DNA from: Colius striatus
Taxonomy: Eukaryota; Chordata; Aves; Coliiformes; Coliidae
Length of the DNA: 64,000 nucleotides
Reading direction: 5' to 3'
Assembly: GCF_028858725.1 (NCBI RefSeq)
Contig: NC_084760.1
Coordinates: forward strand, 9,808,867-9,872,866
Shown here: positions 22,053 to 34,725 of the stretch, piece by piece
Position numbering within the stretch: the stretch's first letter is position 1
Layout: each line of letters opens with the position of its first letter
Notes under the pieces: generated by a model
Told to the model about the DNA's origin: nothing
Databases searched by the model: none
What the model saw: only the letters and a program-made list of their open reading frames with translations
Made by a program: the position numbers and the translations under genes

Positions 22053-24025
22053 TACCTTTTACTTCTAGTCTGCTACAATTTTTTTTGGTTAGTCTAAAAG
22101 GGCAGAGAGATGATTTCTTCCACTTACATATTCCCAGTCTTCTCCTGAACACATTTAATTTATGGGAATACTGTAAGTAGAAAATGGGACAGCATTAGAG
22201 TTTCTTATATTCACGTCCGAGGTCATTTGTAGTTGAGACAGATGAACTCTGATGGATTACACAGGGTCAAATTATATGCTTCAAATTATATGATGTAGTG
22301 ATGGAGTGGTTTAGCCAAGTCACTTTTGGTTCCTTATCTGAAAAGATATTGTATCGGGCATCTGAAACCACTCTTGGATACTTAATCAAAACCAGTCACT
22401 ATCTGAGGCTAAGCCAGACAATGCCTCAGGCCCAGACAGAGCCCCATTGAATACTGCTAGTTCCTTCTAGTGCTTTAGAGAATGATTAGCAAATTGCAAA
22501 ATTTACTCTTAAGATACAGTTCTGTTCAAAGATTGTCCTCTCCTGTGCCCTGGAGGTCTTCAGCATGCCCTCATGTACTCTTCCCTCTACTACATGGAAA
22601 CTTTGTCACACTGGCTCCAGTTCACAGGCATGCAGACATATATCCTCTTGGTATCGCTTCATACCTTCTTTCACAAGTCTAATACAAAGTTCTTCACAGA
22701 GAGAGTAAAGATCTCAATTTTCCCTAAAATTTTGGAAGAATCGTTCCCAAATCCCTCAATATCAGTTTTCCCATGACTCTGGAGTCTTGCTGCAATACAT
22801 TCAGAACAGCTTAAGTACAAGCCTAACATGAAATGTGACAATGCTTCTAGAGGCAGTCGCTGGGGCTGTTTCTGTGCTGAGGATGAGACGGGTATTTAGT
22901 TCCCAGTATATCACCTTTGACAACTGCCTGCATACAGCCAGCAAGGGTGTGGGCTGAGAGGCTAAGCATGCAAGTTGCTTCCCTAACAGATACAATCCAT
23001 GGCTCTTTCCCAGAGGCTTTGCAGTTCTGAGAGTGTTTGCCTTGAGAAGCAAAAGAGAGCCAATGTAACACATGTAATCAAGCACCCCTAAGACACTTCT
23101 TGCCTTAATTATATTTGCACAGGAATAAAAATGAGTAGAAGGAAAATTCTGCTGTTACCAGCACAGCTTGAAGTTCCCAGTGCATTAGCACATGAAATGA
23201 TCTTGTGACAGGGTAAACAAGACATGAATTACTCTTAAAATCATTTACAAAAAAACGCTGAGATGCTTCCATCTCAAAGGCCACCTGTAATTGTTAACAA
23301 TTTGCAAAAACAACCACATCAATCAAAATGAGGGTTACAATGCGATTATTACAAACTGCTTCAAACAATCAAGTTAAAGTACTCGGCACAACTCTCTTAA
23401 AATACACCTCCTTTTCGTTTTCACCTAAAGCACTACAACAACTGGGCTGGTTGTATACTATAGCAGTGTGTGGCAAATGCCCCTGCAGGAGCCCTCGGAT
23501 TTTCAGAGGCAGCACAACTTCCCTGCTGAACCCAACAGTTTTTGTGAGTCCTTCAAAAATGCACAACTTTGTCACCCATCCGGAGGCCCCGCAGGCTGAA
23601 GCTGGATGTTATTCAGCTGTGGCAGTCATGGCCTCACTAGACTTCATCTCTCTGTCTCAACAGTGATTTAATTTTATCCTACTGTCTCTCAATGCGTTGC
23701 TTGAGCAAGGAGCTGGCAATCTGCCCCAGATATGTGAACAGCAAGTCCAGGTAGGCAGAAATGACCTACACCAGGGCACGGTGGTCTGTGAGACAGCTAT
23801 TTTGGCCAGATGTGCCATTATGTTCTGGATTAGGACTTCAACATGTTGATGGGAATGTAAGTATCTTTTATTGCCAGCCTCCTATCATACCCAGTGATTT
23901 ATTTACCTTAGAACAGCATTATTCAGAGATCTTTACCCACAGTGTCCCAATCTGGAGGCATGGGAATGAAGGTTAGTTACACTTTTATCTTTTTTAATGG
24001 TTATTTTCAGCATTCCTCTATTCAA
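22053..24025. other. Intronic DNA, no gene seen
   Basis: ORFs up to 112 codons (23328-23666 plus), none recognised. Confidence 0.5.
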
Positions 24026-25022
24026 ACTAACTTGGAGCTGTGCATTATGGAGCAGATCACCCTGAGTGCCATCATGCAGCACATGCAGGACAACCAGGTG
24101 ATCAGGCCCAGTCAACATGGCTTTATGAAAGGCAAATCCTCTCAAGTCCTGCTTGACTAACCTGATCTCCTTCTATGACAAGCTGACCCACTTAGTGTAC
24201 GAGGGAAAGTCTGTGGATGTGGTCTACCTGGACTTTAGGGAAACCTTTGGCATCGTTTCTCCTGGAGAAACTATCTGTTCATAGCTTGGATGAGCATACT
24301 CTGAGTAAGAAACTGTCTGAATACCCAGGCCTAAAGAATGGTGGTGAACAGAGCTAAATCCAGTTGGTGTTCAGTCACCAGTGGTGTTCCCCAGGGCTCA
24401 GTGCTGGGGCCTGTTCTGTTTAACATCTTTATTAATGACATCCTGGCTTGTGTCAGAAAGAGTATGGGCAGCAGGACTTGCCCCAGTACTTGGCACTGGT
24501 GAGGCCATGTCTCAAATATCGTGTTCAGTTCTGGGGCCCTCAGTACAAGCAGGACACTGAGGTGCTGGAGTGTCCAGAGATGGGCAACGAAGCTGGTGAA
24601 GGGTCTGGAGAACAAGTCTTACGAGGAGCAGCAAAGGGAACTGGAGGTGTTCAGTCTGGAGAAGAGCAGGTGAAAAGAGACCTTACCACTCTCTACAGAT
24701 ACTTGAAAGGAGGTTTTAGGGAGGTAGAGCTTGATGTCTTTCCAAGCAATAAATAACAGGAAAACAGGAAATGGCCTCAAGTTACATCAGGGAAGGTCTA
24801 GGTTGGATATCAGAAAAAATGTATTCACCGAAAGGGTTGTCAAGTGTTGGAGCAGGCTGTCCAGGGAAGTGGTGGAGACATCATCCATGGAGTTATTAAA
24901 AAGATGTGTAAATGGGGTGCTTAGGGACAGGGTTTAGTGGTGGACATGACAGCACTGGATTTACAGTTGGACTCGATGTTCTTAAGGGTCTTTTCCAACC
25001 CAAATGATTCTATGACTCTATA
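24026..25022 (+). mobile_element. Longest CR1 copy in sense orientation, with decayed reverse transcriptase
   Basis: Sense-strand CR1 of about 1 kb. Reads reverse-transcriptase text such as SQHGFMKGKSSQ near 24110 and, after an internal deletion, GGTGTTCCCCAGGGCTCAGT (the VPQGS region) near 24380, then the ORF2 end and the 3' UTR. It finishes with GTTGGACTCGATGTTCTTAA and GATTCTATGACTCTATA. Several frameshifts and a large gap between the RT core and the C-terminal part show it is inactive. Its tail differs from the other two subfamilies in the window. Confidence 0.9.
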
Positions 25023-25299
25023 AAGGCTGATTAGGAAACCTATCTAGGGGACATAATCACACAGCTCTGCACTTAAATCTCCTTCACAATCTCCTTTGAG
25101 AATGTTTCAACAATCTCGAACAGATAATGTTCAACTGGAGATGGGATTTTTGTCTTATAGGTGGTAAAATGAAAGAGAGAGCATCAGGGCTAGAAACTAA
25201 GCAAACCAAAGGTGTGACTTCGGCATAGGACAACAGGCTGTGAGGTTGCACCACAAACGGTGGCATGGACGAAGGATCTTATTGTCCTGAGAAAACCTA
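25023..25299. other. Intronic spacer between CR1 copies
   Basis: No ORF or repeat recognised. Confidence 0.5.
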
Positions 25300-25437
25300 A
25301 TGGCACAGACATTCAAAGTCCACCTGGACGAGTTCCTGTGTGACCTACTCTAGGTGTTCCTGCTCTGGCAGAGGGGTTGCACTGGGTGATCTTTCGAGGT
25401 CCCTTCCAGCCCTTGAGATTCTATGATTCTGTGACTA
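25300..25437 (+). mobile_element. CR1 LINE 3' end fragment
   Basis: Sense-oriented tail: CACCTGGACGAGTTCCTGTG, TGACCTACTCTAGGTG, TTTCGAGGTCCCTTCCAGCC and GATTCTATGATTCTGTGA. Confidence 0.92.
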
Positions 25438-28195
25438 TATCAGGCTCTATTAAACTCCCCAAGAAGTGTGCACTAGGACAGCAGCACCACTCTTGAAAAT
25501 ATAGTGTATTTTGCACTTGAGGAGTTTGGATTTTGACAGCTTAACACCTTTGGAAACAGCAGAGGATTGTTGTGACCTGCAAGAACAGGAGCTGAGACCC
25601 AGAGCTGACACAGTTTCCTGATTAAGCTGAAACCAACCCAGTGGAGCTCCCCTTTCTCCCCACGACCCAGTCTCACAGCTTTGCCAAATTATTTTGACAT
25701 GTTTTCTCTACCCTGAGGATTTAACTTCACTTATAAAGATACCTTTTAGCTTGGAAATGTTGAGTTTTTTCTGCAGACAAAAAAAAAAGAGGGAGGGGGA
25801 AAGAAGTCAATTTCCAGACAGTTTAGAATGCTGGAATTGTTCAGGTTCTGAAGTCAATGCAAGGTATCAGCTGATAAGTGGGAGGCTTAAATGTTAAAAG
25901 TCTCAAGGTAGCACGACAATGATTTGAAGAGGACTTCTATCTTCCGATTACTACTGAGAAAGGATGGTATTACAATGAACTTTCTCAAGACTTAATATTC
26001 CCAACAGAGAATAGCTGATGCTAACACTAGTGTCAAACTGAAGATCTGAAAGGGACTAATTACTTTTTCTCCTAGGAAGAACTTTCCATTTTGTCACTGC
26101 TTCGATACCTGAGCAATCCCATTAATATCAAACACCCGAATATCAGCTCCTTTGCTTAATTTCTGCTGGGAATTGAGTGAAATAGCAAAAGCAGCCATGC
26201 CAGAGCTCACAGGGACTGCTTTTGATGTCTTTAAATCAAAAGAATATGTCAAATATTCTGGACAGTCTTTCATAACTCATTTTTAAGGAGTACGGTGGGT
26301 GCTGTTTTGTTCATGCACCGCTGGGAAAAGGAATGAAGGATTCTCTTCCCACAGTGCTGCATGGGGCTAAAAATGGGAAGTCTGAAGGAGAATGACTCTG
26401 CTTGCTAGTGGGGAATTTCTCTCCCCTTCTGTCTCACTGTCATTAGCTTATGACACGGGGAATGTGTTGTCCCTCCAGCTTTCATACTGCTTCTCTGGAG
26501 GTTTCTATTTGCTCCTAGACTGAAGGAAAGCAGCTAACTACTGCTCTTGAGTGTCTTAGCCTGTTAACTCTGAAGCTCCAAGTGTGTGCTCAGGTTATTT
26601 GAGAGAAAGCATCACATTGTGTTTCAGGACAAAGCATCAGCTAGAAACAATGGGGATTAGCACAAGGTCTATGCAACAATACCAGCTTGGCAGCATTCCT
26701 TTGATCTCCCCTTCTTCTATGTGTGCTCTGTTGTGCTCTCCTCTTGAGGGCTTCTTTATGGTGGTATCTTCCCTGATTTTGTTGCAAAGAATTGCTGAGA
26801 GAGCTGGCAGGAGGGATATTAAACATTTTATTGTCCTCCACAATAAAGTGGGAGTTTTGGCAGCCTCCATGAAGAGCATGAAGATGGCATTTACGTGGTG
26901 CTATAAAAATGCAGGAGCCAAATCACATCGGAAATACCATGCTGGAAGGGACCTCAAGAGATGATGAGACTTGGCTCCTCTGTGAAACAGGGTTAGCCAG
27001 AGCATCACTAGCCTGGGAGTGCAGCCTTTGTTTCCTCTTACCCAAGGCTGGGCTTTCAGGGCCGGTTAGCCTTGCTGCTCACCTGCAAAGTGACCAGGCA
27101 CCACAGGGCTAGGGGAATTATGAGAAAAATGTTGCTTGAGGGATACTGGGGTGGTTGAAAGTCTCACCAGAGTCAGAATTCTGGAAAGAGGGAAGAAAAC
27201 CAGAATTGCAATCTCTGCCCTCTTATCTAGGCATCCTGAAAAGACTTATTGTTCTGAGAAAACTCAAGAGCAGAAGAACCAGAGGGCTAGTCCGACATCA
27301 GGACTCCTCTCTCAACCAAACCCAGTCTCCTTCCTTTGTGTAGTCCCAGAAGCAGTACATTAAGAGCAATACATTCTAGTAACTGGTGTAGGAATCATTT
27401 AAAAATAAAAAAGAAAAAAAAAAGCTGATGCAAAGTATTTCATACTTATGAGGATATTAACAGAGTTCACAGGTGCTTTTAGGTGAAGAGAGGTCACATT
27501 TGATACCCATCAGCATCAGAAGACAAAGCTTTCTCCTCATGTAGGTTATATCTGGCACATGAAATGTCAGGAAAGTGCATTTTTTCATGGGAAGCATTTA
27601 TGTTTGCCTGTGTGACACTGATTCAGAGAAAGAGTCTACAGGTAAAAGTGGAGAGATCTCTACATGATGGTTCTTTCAAAAGGTGCTGGCTACATCCACA
27701 TCCACTTGTGAATTCAGTCCAAAGGATGATGTATTTGGGAAATAAATGTTGGCACAAGAAACTTAACACTGGAGAGTGGCTGGGAGTTGGCAACTGCATC
27801 AACATAAATGACCAAACTGACAAAGAGGGATTGAAAGTGTCCTGGAAATGGCATCAAGGCAAGTTTATGCCTAAACAAGCTGTCAACATCAGCAGTAATA
27901 GAAATTGAGTATAGATTTTGAGGGATCAAAAGAATCAGGTCAAGAGACACCACTTTGGAGTTCTACTAGAAGTCAGTTGTCCAGGGACATTTCTGAAGAC
28001 AATGTTGGTTCCCCAAGAAACAATGGCTAGCTAGATCTCTACAAGGACTACCTAGATTTCTGTGTGTTGATACTTGGGTGAAGAAATGCAAGGAAACAAC
28101 AATGTGCTTTTGGCAATTATGTTAGGCATGGGCATGTGGCAGGATGTGGCACTTATTGGCAGGCATGGCTTGTTGAAGATTTTCTTACTATAATC
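25438..28195. other. Intronic DNA, no gene seen
   Basis: ORFs up to 126 codons (26584-26964 plus), none recognised. A possible scrap of CR1 3' end on the minus strand (GCTGGAAGGGACCTCAAGAG) is at about 26940-26962. Confidence 0.5.
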
Positions 28196-28577
28196 TAGAG
28201 GCTCTTGAGCTTGGAGGAGACTGAGGGGTGACCTCGTTCATGTTTACAAATACATAAAGGGTGGATGTCAGGAGGATGGAGCCAGGCCGTTCTCAGTGAT
28301 GGCCAGTGATAGGACAAAGGGCAATGGGTACAAGCTGGAATAGAAGAGGTTCCAAACAAGGTTCCAAAGGAAGCCTGCAAGCTTCTCTTCTCTGTTCAGG
28401 TGAGGGAACACTGGAAGGGGCTGCTCAGATGGGTTGAGGAGTCTCCTTCTCTGGAGACATTCAAACCCACCTGGCTGAGTTCCTGTGTGACCTACTCTAG
28501 GTGGTCCTGCTCTGGCAGGGGGGTTGCACTGGATGATCTTTCAAGGTCCCTTCAACCCTTAAGATTCTGTGATTCAC
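28196..28577 (+). mobile_element. CR1 LINE fragment
   Basis: Sense-oriented: CTTGGAGGAGACTGAGGGGT, AATACATAAAGGGTGGATGTC, then TGACCTACTCTAGGTGGTCC and AGATTCTGTGATTCACTG. Same subfamily as 494-596 and 25300-25437. Confidence 0.93.
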
Positions 28578-31500
28578 TGTCCAAGGTCTACTTTTACATT
28601 CCAAACTCCTTTCGAATTCATAATATCCACCACTTTTTTTTTTACCTCTATCTGCCAATAAAGCCCATTCTAGCATAAGTGAAAATTCAGATTGATCGAT
28701 TTTGAGAATAATTTTCAAGATCACACAGTATTGCTCATTCTTGTACTGCACACAGCTCGAAGCACACAGCTGGGATTTCTTGCCTCATGGAACAACTTTT
28801 AGTTTCCTATCTAATAAAACCCCAAATTAGATCAGTGTTGATACTCTTGTACTAGATAGTGAAACTAATTAAAGTTTGTTACATTAAAGGGTCTTTTAAG
28901 ATATTTGTTGTTGAATCAACAATGCAAAAGCATTATGCTTAAAATAGTAAAAATAAAATGACTTCTGTGCTTTGCCTTCTGAAGATAACATTTAAAAACC
29001 TTAATTTTATAAACAGTTACAGAGAAAACACACATTTTTTTCTGAAAATAGACTATGGTATCAGCAATACCATGAATTAAATACCCAGGGAAGACAGCTA
29101 TTACGTGCATCCAAACCATAATTTCTGAAATAACGTTATCTTTTTTTTCCCTCCTCTTGAATAATGCCCATTGTGTGCCTGGTTAGAAAACAATAGCTTG
29201 GTTATGAAACGATGGAAGTTTTATCCATGGAAATGCCACCCTCACATTAAAATCATCACACAGCTCACAACATGCTGCCTGCAAGCTTCTCAGGTATAAA
29301 TCTATCTAGTAAATAAGGACTATTTTAGTGTGGCTCTTAACCTTAGGGGAATGCCTTATTAAACACAAACAAAAAAAGAGAGAAGATCTAATTAAGCTGC
29401 ACTGTAAAAAATTAAACAAAGAGATGCAATAAATGCCAGCCTCTGCATTTTTAACCTAATGTACATTTTACATTTGAAGCTCAAGCTCTGAAGATTGTAC
29501 AGTAAGAGCTTCACTGCTCGCTCCTTGCTGTAGTGCTACATGATCCCTTACAGCTGGAAGTCCCAGAGGTCCTAGAGCACTGCTACATGGAAGGGACAAC
29601 CATGAGCTCCATGTACCAGGCTACTCAGTAGCACAGGAGCTGTCGACACCTTGGAGTACTCATAAAGCATGGGAAGGGGCTACAACTCAATGTTATTCAC
29701 TTTGAGGACGCAGCTTTAGTCAAGGATGGAAACTTTCCATTTTCTCCCCACCAGCTGGTTCTGGCTCCTCAAGAACCACCTTTTGATTCCCCGGGTTTTT
29801 CCAGTCCTCCTCTACGACTCAGGCAGAAGCATTGGCAAGGGACAGTCAGGGTTGATAGAGCTGTGGGGAGGTGTGAGATGCTTGTCTCCTGGTCAGAAGC
29901 CTCATAGAGAGTAGTGTTGAGTGTGAGCAGAAAATGATAAATGCCAGTGCGCTCTGTCCACAAGCGACAGCTACAGTGATGCAGCTTGGATCTCATACAC
30001 AGGGTATGCAAAAACTCCTTCACATTTGAATAGGTTGGGAAAATTCCTGCACTTAGCTCTGCTCACATCTGCTGAATCCCCAAACTGTAAAGGAACCAAA
30101 GTGATAGCTTTTTCCCTTAGAAAAACCCCTCAGTAGCCAGGAAATACAGAAATTTCACTAAAAAGTTAAACTTTTTAGTAAGGTGTGGAAGACATTTAAG
30201 CACTATTTTCTCTCATATCTGTTTGTCTATTAATAATTCATCTATGTTCTCAACAGTTCCCAGGTATCTACTGGCTCCAGTGGGCATCTACAGTGCCTTA
30301 GGGATGTGGGCAAAACCTAAAAGCACAAGGTGAATTTGTACAGACAGCAGGGACTCAAGAAAATCAGCATCACTTTTTTCTTCCAACATACTGCTGCAAT
30401 TGGGACAAGCCCTTACTTCTTCCCTGGTATCTGGACTTGCCTGTACTCCAGATTTAAGCTTTCCTGGTAATACAAAGCACTAGCTCAACATGAGCCTCAA
30501 GCTCATCTCTCTCCCTGAGCTTAGCTGTCGCTGGGGCTTGGCCAGGACATTCTCACCTCTTCTCACTTTTGGCTGCTCTTGAGCAGCATGGGGCAGGGTT
30601 CTCTGCTAGCAGTTATTAACAGTAGTTAGCAGAAATAGCATGATTAGAAGTACCCAAACACCCATTAGGTGCTTTTTGACAGCAAGCTAAAATGTTGCAA
30701 ATACCTCCACCAGCAAATCCCAGTATACCTATCTATCACCTACCCACATACTCAACTTGCTTCAAGGCAAGTTACGCCTGACTCCCTTGTGTATGGCTGA
30801 TCTGTGTTTCTTTGTGATATGGGCTTTCCTCCTGTGTGAAATATGGTAAGTATTGTCCTCTTTTGCTTTTTTTTTTTGGCAAAGGGTTTGAAAACAGTTC
30901 TATTATCAAATCCTTGGGAAAACAAGCTTTACCTTTTCTTAGCATGCATTTCCTTTTAGTAGCTGAGTATATACATTAAATCATAAGCCAGAGCCTATAA
31001 AACAAGTTGCAGAAAACGAATATTTTGACAGTAAATCCTCTATCCTTTTCAAAGAGACAATTGGACTATGATTGCAAATTGTCATGGACTACAATTGGAC
31101 CACAAATTGTAAAAGTATCAATTGCATTTCAATACGAGAAGGTTTCAGAGCAAATTTGGCACCCTTGCTGTTGATGGAAGATTTCTCCCTCTTTTGCAGA
31201 CACTTCTACATCCACTAAAGAGAAAAGAAAGCCTGTGTTTGCCTCAGACTCTTCAGGACAGAGATGGTCACAACCAAAGTGTTGAACATAGGGCTTGTTT
31301 CGCTTCTTTAATGATGCTAAGAAAATCTGCACACAGAAACTACCTTAATTTCTGGTTCCAAACTTCCCCCCAGGTGGGTGCAATTAGGATTGTAGTCCCT
31401 GCCTCCAAACTGGAGATGTAGAATTTTGGACCCCCCGGATCCCACTGAGGCTCAGCCAGGCAGTACAGTCCAACCACAAGAGATCTTCTGACAGTGGGCT

Positions 31501-32261
31501 CCAAGCACAAATCGTAATGACTTTGGATAATTACTATTTCTTGAACTAGAACAAGAATTTCCTAGTATTTCTTCCTTTCCTGGTGAGAGAGTCTGTGTGT
31601 ATTTTGTTCTTCTCTGTAAGACAGGGTCTTTTTCTTTTGTGTCCATGAGTTACTTGATACAATTGGAAAACAGAAGACCACTAGTTTCCTGATTGCAAAA
31701 GGCTCAAATAGCTCATGAGACCTCTCTCCAGCCTCTCCTTGTGCCTGATGGGTTAGCTTTTCTGAGGACCCATGGGAGAAATTCAAATATGGACAAGATG
31801 ATCGCCGTCTTTCAGAGGAACGCTCTGTGTTATATTATCCCTGAAAGCTCTCCTAAGACTCAGCAAGCAGATGCTGAGTGTAATGCAGATGAGAGAAAGG
31901 CTCACACACATACAGCAGGAAAGTGCAATTGTAACTCAGGTGAGTGCTCCATTCATAGCAGCCATCAAGCATAATTTCTCAAACTACTCAGGATTTTCAG
32001 ATCTTTGCTTCAGCCCTGAGAACAAAACCAGTGATGATCTGGGCTTTTAATTTAACAAGATAATATCCACATAATTTGATTTTTATCTGTCTTTTACAGT
32101 GTGGAGTTCTCATTCACATCATGCAAAGCAGCTTTATCAACATTTACAGCTCTGTGAGCTTGACTAGTCTGTGCTAGTTGATGAAATATAACAGCTACGA
32201 AGTTATTAGTCTCAGCAAAAAGAGAAAGGCTGATATTTGACTTTCACAACTCAGGGAAATG
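28578..32261. other. Intronic DNA, no gene seen
   Basis: AT-rich, ORFs below 100 codons. Contains a perfect hairpin ACTAAAAAGT / ACTTTTTAGT with a 3-base loop at 30157-30179 and an imperfect 34-bp tandem duplication (ACAATTGGAC units at 31057 and 31091). Confidence 0.55.
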
Positions 32262-32362
32262 GGACAAGTTCCTACTCTAGGTGGTTCTGCTCTGGCAAGG
32301 GGGCTGGACTGGATGAGCTTTCGAGGTCTCTCCCAACCCCTAAGATTCTGTGATTCTGTGCA
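32262..32362 (+). mobile_element. CR1 LINE 3' end fragment
   Basis: Sense-oriented tail: CCTACTCTAGGTGGTTCTGC, GGCTGGACTGGATGAGC, TTTCGAGGTCTCTCCCAACC, AGATTCTGTGATTCTGTG. Confidence 0.9.
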
Positions 32363-33774
32363 ATATGGATTGCACAGAAAGCCATCTAAGCAGCTGCACA
32401 GCAACAACAATCACAATGGGCTACATCCAACAGGGATGGGTGCAGGGACACACCAAGCTGGACCATTTCACTCTGGTCAGAGTAGGCACATGCTGCTCTG
32501 ACCCTCAGAAGTTTGGCAGAGTCAATAGAGGTGAAAATAACTAATAAGGTACCTGTACCTGCTTGTGTGACCCATTTTGGACCTCACTCTTAGTTTTCAA
32601 ATAAGATGCTAACTACTGAACCTGACCTATTTCAGCAGTGTGACAAGTGCTTTGTTTTGTTATTTCAGTGCTAGAATGAGGTGTCTTAGTAAATGGATCA
32701 AAATTAAATTACTGGCTGTATGAAGATGTTAATCCTGCCTGTATATCACCATCATCCAGTCCCATGACCAGGTCTCTCTGGGCAGCTAGCTTTGGGTTTG
32801 CACCCTTGGATTCTTTGAGATATGACATTAAGACACACTACAGATACAACTTTGTGAAGCTCCAAATATTTCTGCTCATGTGAAACTTCACACATATGAG
32901 AAACACTACTATCCAAAAGCCTCGCTGCAAGAACACTGTGGTGTTGATGGGAAGCTGTCCATTTCAGAATTAAGATATTATCTATTTGACTGGCAGTCCT
33001 TGCAGGTTTGTAAGTCAGGAAGACACAGTTACAGCTCAACTGTCTCCGAAACTCTCTCTAGGAGAAAACAGAAAGATCTTCATCAAGAAAACACTTGAAG
33101 CAAGGCACAGAACATTCAATTCTGTGAAATGCAGAATAGTGGAATTATCCTGGCAATTTGCATGTGAGCTCTGAGTCAGTGCTTTCAGGCAGGGAACAAT
33201 TCCACATAAGCATCCATGATGAAACAAGATCATAAATCCCTTCCTGAATGGTATTTTCCAATTTATGTGCTTGGCTTCAAATTCCTCTCCTGCACGAAAG
33301 ACACTTGGAGACAGAAGCAGCAGAGGACACAACCCATGGAGCACAGTTCAAGAGAGCCTTTTGTTACACAGGCCCCCTTTTGCATGCTCCTATGTTAATT
33401 TGAAATGAGCATTCAGATGAGTATGTTGACATCCCCCCCAAAAAAAAGAAGAGAAATAGCAGGGCAGGTAGCAATTGCTCCCTGGGGCACCAATTAGCCT
33501 GGCCTGCTTGATAAAAGAGTAAACCCAAACCAATAATACCTTAATGGGAAAACCTAAAAGTTAATCTGGAAGTAAATAAATGTGTAGGTAATTTAGTCTC
33601 TAAAGATCTCTTTTACCTCTCTTTTGCTGTTTGTGCTATAAATATAAACCAGAGTTTCCTTTCCAAACTGTTTAAAAAAGATGGACCTGGAGCTGGTCAG
33701 GGAATTTAGGCCCTGGGCTGAAAGTGGAAAACAGTGAAATGCTGTCACACTGGGGCACAAAGAGAGTGTCTGGA
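32363..33774. other. Intronic DNA, no gene seen
   Basis: ORFs up to 102 codons, none recognised. Confidence 0.5.
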
Positions 33775-33912
33775 GGGGAGGGAAGGGAAGGGAAGGGAAG
33801 GGAAGGGAAGGGAAGGGAAGGGAAGGGAAGGGAAGGGAAGGGAAGGGAAGGGAAGGGAAGGGAAGGGAAGGGAAGGGAAGGGAAGGGAAGGGAAGGGAAG
33901 GGAAGGGAAGGG
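33775..33912. repeat. (GGGAA)n pentanucleotide array, about 27 units
   Basis: An essentially perfect GGGAA/AAGGG array on the plus strand (TTCCC on the minus). It produces false Gly-Arg-Glu-Gly-Lys and Pro-Phe-Pro-Ser-Leu ORFs on the two strands. The purine-only strand, with regular GGG runs, could form triplex or G-quadruplex structures. Confidence 0.97.
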
Positions 33913-34578
33913 GCTCAGCAGGCCACACTGGGACTGGGAGAGTCTGACTTGGGAAAGCACTGCTCACTTCATCTGAGAGGTTCTGCTGGAGAGATGCCAC
34001 TTTGTCTGAGATGCAGGATCAGGAAGGATATCTTTTCTGGCCTTCCATGACTTCTGGTGCTTAAATGAGCATGAATCAACTAGCAGTATAATTAGAAGCT
34101 GTCAGCATGATATCCCTCCAGGACATCCAAACCTGCAAAGTCTTTCAGGCAAAAAAGGATAATTCTGCAAGGGTGATGCTGGAGGTCTCGGTGCAATCTG
34201 TTACCTGCCAGGCTGAAACCATGGTGTTTGACCACAAGGATGAAGGATGAAGGTTTCCAGTAGTAGCAATTGAGTGGTAGTGCTGGGGACTAACAATATG
34301 CTGCTGTTTCCTAACTTTTATATCACATTGGTGAGCTTCTGATATTATACTACTGTGTCTTTTTGAGAGTACTGCACAGACTGAATAATGGTTCAGGTAC
34401 TATTAAAAGCATCTTCATTTTTAGGGTCCCAGGTAGACTCCTGGGAGGACATGGATGAGGCCATTTTGCTACAAGCTTCTATGTGGGATGTAAATATTTG
34501 ATTTGCCTGCTCTCAGTAGAGATATCTGCTTATGTCTTCCCACTAGAGTGGGGCTGGGTTGGGAAAGGCTGTGTCCCA
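33913..34578. other. Intronic DNA, nothing recognised
   Basis: No gene, CR1 or structured RNA seen. Confidence 0.5.
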
Positions 34579-34725
34579 TAACAGAATCACAGAATGGTAG
34601 GGTTGGAAGGGACCTCTAGAGATCATCTAGTCCAACCCCTCTGCTAAAGCAGGTTCACCTAGATCAGGTCGCACAGGAATGTGTTCAGGAGGGTTTGGAA
34701 ACCTCCAGAGAAGGAGAGTCCACAT
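34579..34725 (-). mobile_element. CR1 LINE 3' end fragment
   Basis: Minus-oriented: AACAGAATCACAGAATGGTAG, GGGACCTCTAGAGATCATC, ending near CCTCCAGAGAAGGAGAGTCC. Confidence 0.92.

Noticed and set aside
33593-34050. Repetitive Gly-Arg-Glu-Gly-Lys and Pro-Phe-Pro-Ser-Leu proteins
   Set aside because: Both are translations of the GGGAA pentamer array.
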